Positions 1-8,376 of a DNA stretch of 64,000 nt are shown here, one piece after another. The position numbers and the translations under genes are program-made. The notes beneath the pieces were generated by a model that saw only the letters and a program-made list of their open reading frames with translations, had not been told where the DNA came from and searched no databases. Location: positions 931,997-995,996 of the forward strand of contig NZ_LR027603.1 of the NCBI RefSeq assembly GCF_900605495.1, written 5' to 3'. Source of the stretch: Bacilliculturomica massiliensis. GTDB taxonomy: Bacteria; Bacillota; Clostridia; Peptostreptococcales; Anaerovoracaceae. Numbering within the stretch: the stretch's first letter is position 1; every line of letters begins with the position of its first letter.

Positions 1-254
1 TTGAAAAAGCAGGAAGAACGGATTTAGCCGAAGCATATAACAAGGAAATAGAGGTCCTCATGACCTATCTGCCGGAGCAGATGACGGAAGCGGAGATCGC
101 GGAAATCGTGAAGCAGACGGCGGCGGATCTGGGAATCGAAGGCGGCAGCGGAAAGCCGAACTTCGGTAAGCTCATGGGAGCCGTTATGCCGAAAGTCAAG
201 GGCAGAGCGGACGGCGGAGCGGTCAAAAAGGTACTGGAAGAATTTCTCGCTTAG
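1..254 (+). CDS. yqeY: YqeY/GatB-domain protein, C-terminal part
   Basis: The reading frame is open from the first bases of the window, so this is the 3' end of a gene that starts outside; the internal ATG at 60 is not the true start. The visible residues include YLPEQMTEAEI, then a Gly-rich segment followed by NFGKLMGAVMPKVKGRADG and a KKVLEEFLA end. This is the typical C-terminus of the YqeY family, which resembles the tRNA-binding tail domain of GatB. The family has been suggested to act in amidotransferase-like or tRNA-related chemistry, but its function is not settled. It sits just before the sporulation and phoH block, as in many Clostridia, though about 900 bp of repeat-rich DNA separates them. 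Confidence 0.85.
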   Translation, partial: EKAGRTDLAEAYNKEIEVLMTYLPEQMTEAEIAEIVKQTAADLGIEGGSGKPNFGKLMGAVMPKVKGRADGGAVKKVLEEFLA

Positions 255-299
255 CTCCGAAGACCTGAGGGGCTTCTGAGTCGATGAATTTTACATGTA

Positions 300-342
300 A
301 AAAAGGCTGTAGACAAGAAATAACTTGGATGCAGCTTTTTTT
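300..342 (+). terminator. Probable terminator of yqeY
   Basis: An A-rich arm ending in GGCTG (300-308) can pair with GCAGC followed by seven T residues (331-342), with one G-T wobble and a loop of about 22 nt. It lies about 50 nt after the yqeY stop. The loop is long, so confidence is moderate. Confidence 0.45.
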
Positions 343-873
343 GTGCTGGAAAGGGGTTGTTCGATACCGTTCGTGGGGCTGCAGCCAGGAGGGGGGCCGG
401 CTCGTTCCGGCTATATGCTGGCGCGGAATAACAGGGGCTGGGATTCATTGGACTGGGAAAGCGCCGGGCTTGAGGGACCATTCGACTGAGGAAAGCGCCG
501 GGCTGGGGGCTCGCTCTTTGGACTGGGAGGCGTCGGATCACTGGATCCTGCGATCATGATCGGACTGCTGGATCTATCGTTAACAGCGTGGGTGTAGGGC
601 GCTTTGCTGCTCAGCGGAATGGGCAGCCCGGCGGCATCTTTGAGCTTCAGAATAGGCGAAAACAGCAAAAAAAATTGGATATCACCGAAAATCCCACGGA
701 AATGGGAGAAAAACTCGTGATATTCGCTGTGAAATAGGTGAAGTAACAATAAATAAATGGATTCTCGCCTATTTGAAAGCTCTTTTTGGGTGAGATCGAG
801 AAAAAAATCTGGATTTCGCCTATCACCCGCTGAGATCCCCCGCCGATCGCAGACCGAACAGCCTGAGGAGAGG

Positions 874-1060
874 GAGACCGGCCAGCTCCGGGAAGTCAGC
901 GGCCCTGGGGAGAGGGAGACCGGCTATCCGCCGGAAATCAACAGTCAACGAGAGACCGGCCAGCTCCGGGAAGTCAGCGGCCCTGGAGAGAGGGAGCCCG
1001 GCCATCCGCCGGAAACCAACAGTCAACGAGAGACCGGCCAGCTCCGGAAAGTCAGCAGTC
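874..1060. repeat. 78-bp tandem repeat, about 2.4 copies
   Basis: Copies begin at 874, 952 and 1030, each with GAGACCGGCCAGCTCCGG; the period is exactly 78 bp. The first two copies differ at only four positions. The third is partial. The period is a multiple of three, so any reading frame would show a 26-residue repeat. Confidence 0.9.
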
Positions 1061-1158
1061 TCCGGGAGCCCGCTTCATCTGCCGGGAATGCCCGGCCTCC
1101 TTTTTACATATAATGAAGGGATAGAAGTGATTTTATGGCAGAAGGAGGCCGTTTGAAT

Positions 1159-1419
1159 ATGGGAATGAAAGATGAAATGCTGTTTGACTTCAGCCTGCGT
1201 CTGCCGCGCGTACTGATCAGCGGGAGAAACGGAGTGCTGGACAACGTGAAGAAGATCGTGCTCATCAGCGACACCAGCATCGTCGTAGACTGCGGCAGGA
1301 AGTTCACGGGCGTGTCCGGCGCCGGGCTGACGGTAGACTGGCTGGGGGAGGAACGCATGCTGATCTCAGGGGAGATCCGGTCGGTGGAATTTTACGGAGG
1401 AGACGGCGATGAGAATTGA
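1159..1419 (+). CDS. yqfC: Sporulation protein YqfC
   Basis: Small protein (86 residues from this start) with the YqfC pattern: an LPRVLISG segment, a central strand-rich region (VLISDTSIVVDCG) and the ending LISGEIRSVEFYG. YqfC proteins are about 90 residues long, belong to the mother-cell sporulation regulon in Bacillus, and are encoded directly upstream of yqfD, as here. The precise role is unknown. I chose ATG 1159 because GGAGG lies 10 nt upstream (1144-1148). The frame also opens at ATG 1135, which would add eight residues but lacks a good ribosome-binding site. It overlaps yqfD by 11 nt, which implies translational coupling. Confidence 0.85.
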   Translation: MGMKDEMLFDFSLRLPRVLISGRNGVLDNVKKIVLISDTSIVVDCGRKFTGVSGAGLTVDWLGEERMLISGEIRSVEFYGGDGDEN

Positions 1420-2659
1420 TGCTGATTTTCTGAAGCACAGCGTCCGTCTGCGCGTGGAGGGCTTTGAGCAGCAGAAGCTGTTGTCCGCCTGCCTGAGCCG
1501 GCATATTCTGGTGAAGGATATTCGCTTCGAGAATGAGATATCCATGACCCTGCGGATCTCCAGGAGGGATGTGGCGCAGTTTAAAAAGACTGCCGGAAGC
1601 AGATACCGCATTACTGTGCTGGCCGAGGTGGGAGCGCGCCCTGTGGCCGGAAGGCTCTTTGCGAAAAAGAGTACGATCCTGGGTCTTGTGGTGTTTGCAG
1701 CGCTGCTGTTTTACCAGAGTTCCTTTGTTTCGGAGATCCGGATCTACGGCTACGAGATCAACCAGGAATCGGAAGTCCGGGCGGCGCTGGAGGAGGCGGG
1801 GCTCTATGAGGGGGCCAGCAAAAGCGTGGATCTGAACGACGTGGAAGCGCAGATGTACGGAAAACTAGATAATCTTAGCTGGATCGGGATAAAATACATA
1901 GGGAACATGGCAGAGGTCACCATGGTGGAAGGTTCGTCGGCCCCGGAGAAAATGCCGGTGGGCGGACCGGCCAACGTGGTGGCTGACAAAGCGGGCTACA
2001 TCGAAAAGGTGATCCCCAGAGTGGGACAGCAGGCGGTGGAAAAAGGAACTTACGTCAATCCCGGCGACGTGGTCATCACCGGTCTTCTTCCGGTCAGCGA
2101 TACCACTTACAAACAGGGTGAAAATGTCATGCGCGCCGTTCGGGCGGAGGGCGAGGTGTGGGCCAGGATCCTCTACCGCTTCACCAGGTACCAGGAGCGG
2201 TACGAGATCATTCGCAGGGAGACAGGACGCAGCTTTTACGGAGTCAGCCTTCAGATCGGAGATCTGAAGCTGGATACCGGGGACTGCTTCTGGCCCTATA
2301 AAGCAGCCGACAGGGAGGAACGTCAGATCTTTCGGTGTATTCGCCCGTTCCCGGTCAGATTTGCGGTAACGAAGCAGTCGGAGGTGGAGTTGTTCCGACG
2401 GGAGCGTACGGAGGACGAGATCAGGAAACTGGCCGCGGCTCAGAGCAGAGAGGCCGCCAAAGAAAATATACCGGAAAACACGCAAATATTAAATAATAGT
2501 TTGAAGTTTACCGACAAAGAAAATATAATAGAGGTAACTATAATGCTGCACGCCCTGGAGGAGATCGGGAAAGAACAGAGCTTTGAGTTCAATACCACAG
2601 GCTCCGGGATCGGGCAAGGCACAGGAGGAACAACTGCGTTTGGAGAATCAACTGAGTGA
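1409..2659 (+). CDS. yqfD: Sporulation protein YqfD
   Basis: 416-residue membrane-associated sporulation protein. A cytoplasmic-looking N-terminal region is followed by one hydrophobic segment (about residues 90-105, ILGLVVFAALLFYQSSFV). After it comes a long extracytoplasmic part with the YqfD features IRIYGYEINQESEVRAALEE and LDNLSWIGIKYIGN. In Bacillus and Clostridia, yqfD follows yqfC and is expressed in the mother cell; mutants sporulate poorly, but the biochemical role is unclear. GGAGG (1396-1400) lies 8 nt before the ATG. The 3' end overlaps the start region of the phoH gene, so the block looks like one operon: yqfC-yqfD-phoH-ybeY. Confidence 0.9.
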   Translation: MRIDADFLKHSVRLRVEGFEQQKLLSACLSRHILVKDIRFENEISMTLRISRRDVAQFKKTAGSRYRITVLAEVGARPVAGRLFAKKSTILGLVVFAALLFYQSSFVSEIRIYGYEINQESEVRAALEEAGLYEGASKSVDLNDVEAQMYGKLDNLSWIGIKYIGNMAEVTMVEGSSAPEKMPVGGPANVVADKAGYIEKVIPRVGQQAVEKGTYVNPGDVVITGLLPVSDTTYKQGENVMRAVRAEGEVWARILYRFTRYQERYEIIRRETGRSFYGVSLQIGDLKLDTGDCFWPYKAADREERQIFRCIRPFPVRFAVTKQSEVELFRRERTEDEIRKLAAAQSREAAKENIPENTQILNNSLKFTDKENIIEVTIMLHALEEIGKEQSFEFNTTGSGIGQGTGGTTAFGESTE

Positions 2660-3629
2660 AGATGTAAGACTGAAGATCGACGGCGGACAGAATACCACGG
2701 AGCTGTTTGGCAGCCAGGACGCCAATCTGAGGCTGATCAAAAATCATTACAAAGCCGATCTCATCCTGAGGCAGGATGAGATTATTATAATGGGGGAGGA
2801 CCGTGAGAAAGCTGCGGTGGTGGTAAAAGAACTCATGAGTCTGCTGGAGGCCGGCGAGACGCTGGATGAACAGAAGGTCAACTATGTGATCAGTCTGGCG
2901 GAAAACGGCATTTCCTACCGGGAGAGCAAGGTCAACAAGGATGTGATCTGTTATACCCACAGGGGTAAGCCCATCAAGCCCAAGACCATGGGGCAGACCG
3001 CTTACGCCAGAAGTGTGAAAAATCACGATATCGTGTTCGGCGTAGGACCGGCCGGAACGGGCAAGACTTATATGGCCGTGGCTATGGCAATCAATGCGTT
3101 TAAGAATAAGGAAGTGGAGAAGATCATACTGGCCCGCCCCGCTGTGGAGGCCGGAGAACGGCTGGGCTTTCTGCCCGGCGACCTGCAGGAAAAGGTCGAT
3201 CCATATCTTCGTCCCCTATACGACGCGCTTTATGATATACTGGGAAGGGACAGCGCGCTGCGTCTGAAGGAGAGGGAGACCATCGAGGTGGTTCCTCTGG
3301 CCTATATGAGGGGGCGCACGCTGGACAACTCGTTTATTATTCTGGATGAGGCTCAAAATACGACGAAGGAGCAGATGAAGATGTTTCTGACTCGTCTGGG
3401 CTTCGGTTCTAAGGCTGTGGTCACAGGCGACATCACACAGATCGACCTGCCCCGGGGAAAACGCTCCGGTCTTCTGGACGCGGTGAAGGTATTGACCGGT
3501 GTGGAAGGGATCGATTTCTGTTTTCTGAAGGACGCCGACGTGGTGCGTCACCCTCTGGTGCGCCGGATCATACAGGCTTACGACAAGTACTCGGACCCGA
3601 CGTCCGGGGAAGAGGGAGAAGAGGATTAG
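2640..3629 (+). CDS. phoH: PhoH-like ATPase (PhoH/PhoL family)
   Basis: PhoH-family P-loop ATPase. An N-terminal single-strand-RNA-binding-like region (LFGSQDANLRLIKNHY) precedes the ATPase core, with Walker A GPAGTGKT and Walker B FIILDEAQN, then TRLGFGSKAVVTGD, a family hallmark. These proteins are thought to act in RNA metabolism and are almost always encoded next to ybeY. No ATG is available in the right place. I chose TTG 2640 (329 residues) because AGGAGG (2623-2628) lies 11 nt upstream; an upstream TTG at 2583 has no such site. The start lies inside the end of yqfD, so expression is probably translationally coupled. Confidence 0.9.
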   Translation: MENQLSEDVRLKIDGGQNTTELFGSQDANLRLIKNHYKADLILRQDEIIIMGEDREKAAVVVKELMSLLEAGETLDEQKVNYVISLAENGISYRESKVNKDVICYTHRGKPIKPKTMGQTAYARSVKNHDIVFGVGPAGTGKTYMAVAMAINAFKNKEVEKIILARPAVEAGERLGFLPGDLQEKVDPYLRPLYDALYDILGRDSALRLKERETIEVVPLAYMRGRTLDNSFIILDEAQNTTKEQMKMFLTRLGFGSKAVVTGDITQIDLPRGKRSGLLDAVKVLTGVEGIDFCFLKDADVVRHPLVRRIIQAYDKYSDPTSGEEGEED

Positions 3630-3630
3630 A

Positions 3631-4083
3631 ATGAATATTATTTTCAGCGATGAGAGAATGCCGGGACAGACTGTAGTCGATCTGATGATCAAGGCTGCGG
3701 TGCTTTGCTCGAAGCAGGAGGGCGTGGACCCGGAGCGGGTCAGCGTCAGCGTGACCTTTGTCAGCTCGGAGGAGATCCGCGAATTGAACCGGATCTACCG
3801 AAACAAGGATGCGGTGACGGACGTGCTGTCCTTTCCGCAGTTTGAGACTCCCTCGGATACGCCGGAAGAGGGGGAAGTCTGCCTGGGCGACGTGGTCATC
3901 TGTTCAGAGCAGGCCCTCATTCAGGCTGACGAATACGGTCACTCGGGAGAGCGGGAGCTGGTCTATCTGTTTGTCCACAGCGTTTTCCATCTGCTCGGCT
4001 ACGATCATATGACAGAGGAGGACAAGTCCGACATGCGTACCAGAGAAGAGAGCATCATGGAGCAGATCGGACTGACCAGATAG
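3631..4083 (+). CDS. ybeY: Endoribonuclease YbeY (16S rRNA maturation)
   Basis: 150-residue single-domain metalloprotein. The zinc-binding HxxxHxxxxxH motif is intact as HSVFHLLGYDH, and the family segment NRIYRNKDAVTDVLSFP is present. YbeY is a highly conserved RNase needed for 16S rRNA 3'-end maturation and late 30S quality control. The ATG follows the phoH stop by 1 nt, and ybeY is the usual neighbour of phoH and era. Length and motifs are normal for the family. Confidence 0.95.
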   Translation: MNIIFSDERMPGQTVVDLMIKAAVLCSKQEGVDPERVSVSVTFVSSEEIRELNRIYRNKDAVTDVLSFPQFETPSDTPEEGEVCLGDVVICSEQALIQADEYGHSGERELVYLFVHSVFHLLGYDHMTEEDKSDMRTREESIMEQIGLTR

Positions 4084-4109
4084 AAACGGAGAGTGGGGAG
4101 GCGATGGTC

Positions 4110-4487
4110 ATGACCTACGAAGAATTATATGAAAAGGCGCGGGCTGCGTCGGAATTGGCGTATGCGCCGTATTCCGGATTTAAAGTGGGCGCCGCGCTGC
4201 TGACTAAGACCGGGAAAGTGTTTACCGGGGTCAATGTGGAAAACGCATCCTACGGCGGGACCATCTGCGCGGAGCGCACGGCGGCGGTAAAAGCTGTGTC
4301 GGAGGGATTTCGGGAGTTTGCGGCTCTGGCCGTTGCGTCCTCCGGGGGCGAAGCGTGGCCCTGCGGCATCTGCCGGCAGTTTCTCTTTGAGTTCGGAGAC
4401 GATCTGACGGTGATCACGGGAAAGGATTCCGGGCATCTGGAGGTGTGCGGGATCACCGATCTGCTGCCCAACGGGTTCCGCCTGTAG
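4110..4487 (+). CDS. cdd: Cytidine deaminase
   Basis: Homotetrameric-type cytidine deaminase (125 residues), which converts cytidine or deoxycytidine to uridine or deoxyuridine for pyrimidine salvage. The catalytic CAERTA (zinc ligand and proton-shuttle Glu) and PCGICRQ (two further Cys zinc ligands) motifs are both intact, as is the N-terminal substrate-binding stretch YAPYSGFKVGAALL. GGGGAGG (4095-4101) is 8 nt from ATG 4110 but only 2 nt from the in-frame ATG at 4104, so the later start is preferred. Cdd between ybeY and era is the classic arrangement in Bacillota. Confidence 0.95.
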   Translation: MTYEELYEKARAASELAYAPYSGFKVGAALLTKTGKVFTGVNVENASYGGTICAERTAAVKAVSEGFREFAALAVASSGGEAWPCGICRQFLFEFGDDLTVITGKDSGHLEVCGITDLLPNGFRL

Positions 4488-4590
4488 CGCGGCGCGAAAT
4501 GAGACAGCGCTTACAAACGATACGAATAGCCCTTTGGACTGCAGGAGACGCAGGGACGTTCCGCGGCGCGGAGGGAAATATGGAGGAAAT

Positions 4591-5490
4591 ATGCACTCTG
4601 GATTCATAGGAATTATCGGGCGGCCCAATGTGGGGAAGTCCACGCTTCTGAACGCCATACTGGGCGAGAAGATCGCCATCACCACGGATAAGCCGCAGAC
4701 CACGAGAAATACCATACGCGGTATCTACACCAGACACGAGGGCGGACCGGACGACTGTCAGCTGATCTTCATCGATACCCCGGGTATTCACAAGCCGAAG
4801 AACAAGCTGGGGGATTATATGACGGAGACGGCGCTGTCCACCCTGCGGGAGGTGGACGCGGTGGTCTTCATCGTGGACGACGGGTTGTCGGCGGGGCCGG
4901 GCGACCAGTATATCCTGAACATTTTGAAGGACGTGAAGACGCCCAGGATCCTGGTGATCAACAAGATCGACAAGCTGCCGCCGGACCGGTTCAGGCAGAT
5001 CTACGAGGAGTACGAGGCCACCGGCGTCTTTGAAGGGATATTTGGAACGGCGGCCATCGAGGGGAAAAATGTAAATGCTCTGCTCGCAAAGATCGAAACG
5101 CTGGTGGGCGAAGGCCCCATGTATTTTCCGGAGGATATGGTCACCGACCATCCGGAGCGTTTTATCGTCAGCGAGCTGATCCGGGAGAAGATCCTGATGT
5201 ACCTCTCCGATGAGGTGCCCCACGGCGTGGCGGTCGAGATCGAGAGTTACCGCGAGGGCCCAAGGCTCACGAAGATCGGCGCGGTCATCTACTGCGAGAA
5301 GAAGTCTCACAAGGGCATCATTATCGGGAAAGATGGAAAGAAGCTGAAGGGTATCGGCAAAAGCGCACGTATGGAGATCGAGGCGCTGCTGGGGACGAAG
5401 GTTTTTCTGGAGATCTGGGTCAAGGTGAAGGAAAACTGGAGAGACAGCGAAATTGCAATCAGCAATTTTGGATATCAAAGCGAACGGTAG
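4591..5490 (+). CDS. era: GTPase Era
   Basis: 299-residue Era GTPase that binds the 3' end of 16S rRNA and checks 30S assembly. G1 is GRPNVGKST, G3 is DTPGIHKPK and G4 is NKID. The C-terminal KH domain shows KIGAVIYCEKKSHKGIIIGK and KLKGIGKSAR. The frame is open from 4534, but ATG 4591 is the right start: GGAGG (4582-4586) lies 4 nt upstream and the encoded MHSGFIGIIGRPNVGKS matches the family N-terminus. Confidence 0.97.
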   Translation: MHSGFIGIIGRPNVGKSTLLNAILGEKIAITTDKPQTTRNTIRGIYTRHEGGPDDCQLIFIDTPGIHKPKNKLGDYMTETALSTLREVDAVVFIVDDGLSAGPGDQYILNILKDVKTPRILVINKIDKLPPDRFRQIYEEYEATGVFEGIFGTAAIEGKNVNALLAKIETLVGEGPMYFPEDMVTDHPERFIVSELIREKILMYLSDEVPHGVAVEIESYREGPRLTKIGAVIYCEKKSHKGIIIGKDGKKLKGIGKSARMEIEALLGTKVFLEIWVKVKENWRDSEIAISNFGYQSER

Positions 5491-5565
5491 CCGGGCTGAC
5501 AGGCGGCGTTCGCCGGATCATAACAGAGTTATCACAGTCAGAAAACAAGGAGGGATTCCATCTAA

Positions 5566-6867
5566 ATGGAAAGTCACAGTAGCATCTACATTTTAGTTAT
5601 CGTCATTTTAATCGTTATGTCGGCTTACTTTTCCGCCACGGAAACTGCTTTCTCGTCGTTTAACCGCATCCGTCTCAAGAACATGGCGGATAACGGCGAC
5701 AGGCGGGCGAGGGCGGTTCTGCGTCTTTCTGAGGACTACGACAAGCTGCTTTCCACCATTCTGATCGGAAACAATATCGTCAATATCGCAATGACTTCCG
5801 TGGCCACCGTGATGTTCATCGATCTGGTCGGCAGCTACGGTCCCACGGTTTCCACGGTGGTGATGACTGTTCTTGTGCTGATCTTCGGCGAGATATCGCC
5901 CAAGAGTCTGGCCAAGGAGACCCCGGAGAAGTTCGCCATGTTCTCCGCCCGTTTTCTGCCGGCGCTGATGACGGTGCTGTCTCCGCTCAATTTCCTGTTT
6001 TCTCAGTGGAAAAAGCTGATCGCAAAGATCTTTAAAGTGTCTGCAGACGGCGGGATCACGGAGGAAGAACTGATCACCATGGTGGAGGTGGCCGAGACGG
6101 AAGGCGCCATCGACGAGCAGCAGAGCGAGCTGATCCAAAACGCCATCGAGTTTGACGAGGTAGAAGTCTGCGACATCCTGAAGCCCAGAACCGACGTGGT
6201 GGCCATCGACGCGGACTGTCCCAAGGAACATCTGAAGGAGATATTCCGCGACACGGGATACTCCCGCGTTCCGGTCTATGGAGAAAACATCGACCAGATC
6301 CTGGGCGTCATCAATCAAAAAGATTTTCACAATTTTGTGGTCAATACGGATAAGACCATACGCGACTATATTCAGCCCGTCTTTTTTACGGTGGAATCGG
6401 CGAAGATCTCTCAGCTGCTGAAAAAGATGCAGAGCGCCAAGACGCACATGGCCGTGGTGGTGGACGAGTACGGCGGCACGGTGGGCATCGTGACGCTGGA
6501 GGATATCATCGAGGAGCTGGTAGGAGAGATCTGGGATGAACACGACGAAGTGGAGACGCCGGATTTCCTCTGGCTTGCAGACGGCAAGTGCAGAGTGCGG
6601 GGAAACGCAAATCTGGAGAAAATGTTCGATCTCTTCGGTCTCTCGGAAGAGCGGGACGCTACCACGGTCAATGGCTGGGCGGTAGAAGAGCTGGATAAGC
6701 TGCCGGAAAAGGGAGACCGCTTCGTCTATCGGAATCTGGAGGCTGAAGTCACCGACGCCGACGGAAGAAAGGCCACGGAACTGATCATAACGGTGCATCC
6801 TGTGGAAGATGAGGATGATGAGGATTCAGACAGAAAAGCGGACAAGCGATCTGACAGAAAAGAGTAG
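5566..6867 (+). CDS. CNNM/HlyC-CorC type membrane protein with CBS pair
   Basis: 433 residues with the full family layout. An N-terminal DUF21/CNNM transmembrane domain (about residues 1-175, starting [25 protein letters not shown]) is followed by an acidic linker ([19 protein letters not shown]), two CBS domains (about 195-325, [16 protein letters not shown] and [18 protein letters not shown]), and a C-terminal CorC_HlyC domain (about 340-415). The ancestral label is 'hemolysin'; current evidence for the family points to magnesium or other cation transport or homeostasis. AAGGAGG (5548-5554) precedes the ATG. The last 20 residues are highly charged. Confidence 0.9.
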   Translation: MESHSSIYILVIVILIVMSAYFSATETAFSSFNRIRLKNMADNGDRRARAVLRLSEDYDKLLSTILIGNNIVNIAMTSVATVMFIDLVGSYGPTVSTVVMTVLVLIFGEISPKSLAKETPEKFAMFSARFLPALMTVLSPLNFLFSQWKKLIAKIFKVSADGGITEEELITMVEVAETEGAIDEQQSELIQNAIEFDEVEVCDILKPRTDVVAIDADCPKEHLKEIFRDTGYSRVPVYGENIDQILGVINQKDFHNFVVNTDKTIRDYIQPVFFTVESAKISQLLKKMQSAKTHMAVVVDEYGGTVGIVTLEDIIEELVGEIWDEHDEVETPDFLWLADGKCRVRGNANLEKMFDLFGLSEERDATTVNGWAVEELDKLPEKGDRFVYRNLEAEVTDADGRKATELIITVHPVEDEDDEDSDRKADKRSDRKE

Positions 6868-6872
6868 CCCCC

Positions 6873-7619
6873 ATGTATACAGATACGGAAGGCATCATAT
6901 TTAAACAGATAAAAACGGTGAACGGAAGACGTATGATCCTTCTGTTTTCCAAGAAATACGGAAAGATCAGCGCCGGAACGGGGATCAGCGAAAAGGGAAG
7001 AGGCAAGTCGGCTCTGGCCATGCGCCCCTTCACTTATGGGAAATACGAGCTGTATAAAAATCGGGATTCCTACAATATCAACGGCGCGGAAGTGATCAGG
7101 AGCTATTACCGCATAGGAGAAGACGTGGAAAAATACATGGCGGCTTCCTATGTTATGGAATTTACGGAACAGCTTCTTTCAGAGAACGATCCCATGCCGG
7201 AACTGTTCGTGCTCCTTACGGATTTTTTCGAGGTGATCGAGGCGCGGAAAAAGCGGTATGAGACGCTGGTGCTGGCCTATCAGCTGAAAGCGCTGAAGGC
7301 GTGCGGTCACATGCCGTGCGTGGACTCCTGCGTTCTCTGCGGTGCGAAGGATGGATTGGTCGGCTTCCATGTGAAGGAGGGCGGACTGATCTGCGAAAAG
7401 TGCGCTTCCGCGCTTAATCACAATGACGCATTGATTTATGACGTAAATTTTGGTATAGTAGATATATTAAGATACTTTTTGAGAAACCCGCTGCAGCGGC
7501 TGGAAAAGCTGGCTCTGGATGAGAAAGTGGAGGAGCGGCTCTCGCGGATACTCAAGTCGTATATCGAATATCATCTGGATATTCGGAATCTGAAAAGTGA
7601 AGGGTTTGTATTATTTTAA
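6873..7619 (+). CDS. recO: DNA repair protein RecO
   Basis: 248-residue RecO, which anneals single strands and helps load RecA with RecR (RecFOR pathway). The N-terminal OB-fold region reads YTDTEGIIFKQIKTVNGRRMILLFSKKYGK. A central helical region and a zinc-finger-like Cys set (CVDSCVLCG and CEKC) follow, as in many bacterial RecO proteins. It begins 5 nt after the CNNM stop without a strong ribosome-binding site, so coupling is likely. The era-(CNNM)-recO order is frequent in Clostridia. Confidence 0.93.
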   Translation: MYTDTEGIIFKQIKTVNGRRMILLFSKKYGKISAGTGISEKGRGKSALAMRPFTYGKYELYKNRDSYNINGAEVIRSYYRIGEDVEKYMAASYVMEFTEQLLSENDPMPELFVLLTDFFEVIEARKKRYETLVLAYQLKALKACGHMPCVDSCVLCGAKDGLVGFHVKEGGLICEKCASALNHNDALIYDVNFGIVDILRYFLRNPLQRLEKLALDEKVEERLSRILKSYIEYHLDIRNLKSEGFVLF

Positions 7620-7655
7620 CTAAGTTGGTATTAAGAGAAAAGGCGGGTGTTTATC

Positions 7656-8303
7656 ATGGAAATCACACTGGAAAAGATCGAACTGGTGAAGGATCGCACG
7701 GGGGTCAGCTATAAAGAGGCCAAAGAAGCTTTGGAAAAAGCGGAAGGCAGCGTAGTGGACGCGATCATCAGCATTGAAGAGACGATCGACATCAACAGTA
7801 AGAGCCGTATGGGAGAGCAGGGGGCTCAGATCATCGACAAACTGAAGGAAGCGATCCGCAAGGGCAACGTTTCCAAGATCACGATCAAAAAAGACGGCGA
7901 GATTCTGCTGAATCTGCCGGTAAATATCGGAATCATCGGCACCGTACTGTTTCCGTGGGCAGCTGTGGCGGCAACCATCGCGGCGTTCGGAACCAAATGC
8001 AGCATTGAACTTCTGAAGGACAACGGAGAGATCGTGGACGTCAGCGAGATGGCCTGCGATACGTTTGAAAACGTGAAGGAAAAAAGTTCCGCTATCGCCG
8101 ACGAGGTGAAAGTGAAGGGCGCCGACGTGATCAATACCGTGAAGGAAAAGGCTTCCGACGCTATGAGCCGAAGCAGAGACGAGGACGGCGAGGACGAGGA
8201 CGAAGATGAGTGCGGCTGCTGCTGCGGAGACGAGTTCGATTGCGACGACAGCTGCTGTCTGGAGGAAGAGAAGGAAGATCCGAATAAAGACGACAGTCTC
8301 TAA
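7656..8303 (+). CDS. DUF4342 protein with acidic Cys-rich tail
   Basis: 215 residues. The N-terminal ~50 residues form a UBA-like helical domain ([29 protein letters not shown]). DUF4342 follows with the [25 protein letters not shown] segment, a probable membrane or amphipathic stretch (about residues 85-112). The tail from about 170 is rich in Asp/Glu and contains clustered Cys (CGCCCG, CDDSCC), which could bind metal. The function of the family is unknown. ATG 7656 is preferred over the GTG at 7647. It lies between recO and glyS. Confidence 0.8.
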   Translation: MEITLEKIELVKDRTGVSYKEAKEALEKAEGSVVDAIISIEETIDINSKSRMGEQGAQIIDKLKEAIRKGNVSKITIKKDGEILLNLPVNIGIIGTVLFPWAAVAATIAAFGTKCSIELLKDNGEIVDVSEMACDTFENVKEKSSAIADEVKVKGADVINTVKEKASDAMSRSRDEDGEDEDEDECGCCCGDEFDCDDSCCLEEEKEDPNKDDSL

Positions 8304-8313
8304 AAGGAGATCA

Positions 8314-8336
8314 GCCGGCCGGTCATGCCGGCCGGC
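8314..8336. other. Strong GC hairpin between DUF4342 gene and glyS
   Basis: GCCGGCCGG (8314-8322) and CCGGCCGGC (8328-8336) form a perfect 9-bp stem with a 5-nt loop. No T-run follows, so this is not a standard terminator. It may stabilise or process the mRNA between the two genes. Confidence 0.6.
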
Positions 8337-8376
8337 AGTAGAAATGCAAATATCACAAGGAGAAAACGAAGTTAAG

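Larger units (their letters stand above)
255..1158. other. Gene-poor intergenic region with degenerate repeats
   Basis: No convincing gene is seen between yqeY and yqfC. From 430 to 535 there are imperfect copies of a GAAAGCGCCGGGCT core. From 645 to 830 there are AT-rich segments with short inverted motifs of the GGTGA/TCACC and AGGCGAAA/TTTCGCCT type, resembling those near 13.4 and 15.1 kb. A 78-bp tandem repeat follows. An open frame (757-1113) spans that repeat, but it has no family resemblance, and three of the four differences between repeat copies change the amino acid, so I do not call it a gene. Confidence 0.6.

Noticed and set aside
757-1113. Open frame of 118 codons through the 78-bp repeat
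   Set aside because: No ribosome-binding site of note, no family match, and mostly amino-acid-changing differences between repeats.
8304-8376. T-box leader for glyS
   Set aside because: The gap is only 73 nt, has no T-box sequence or terminator, and holds a simple GC hairpin.
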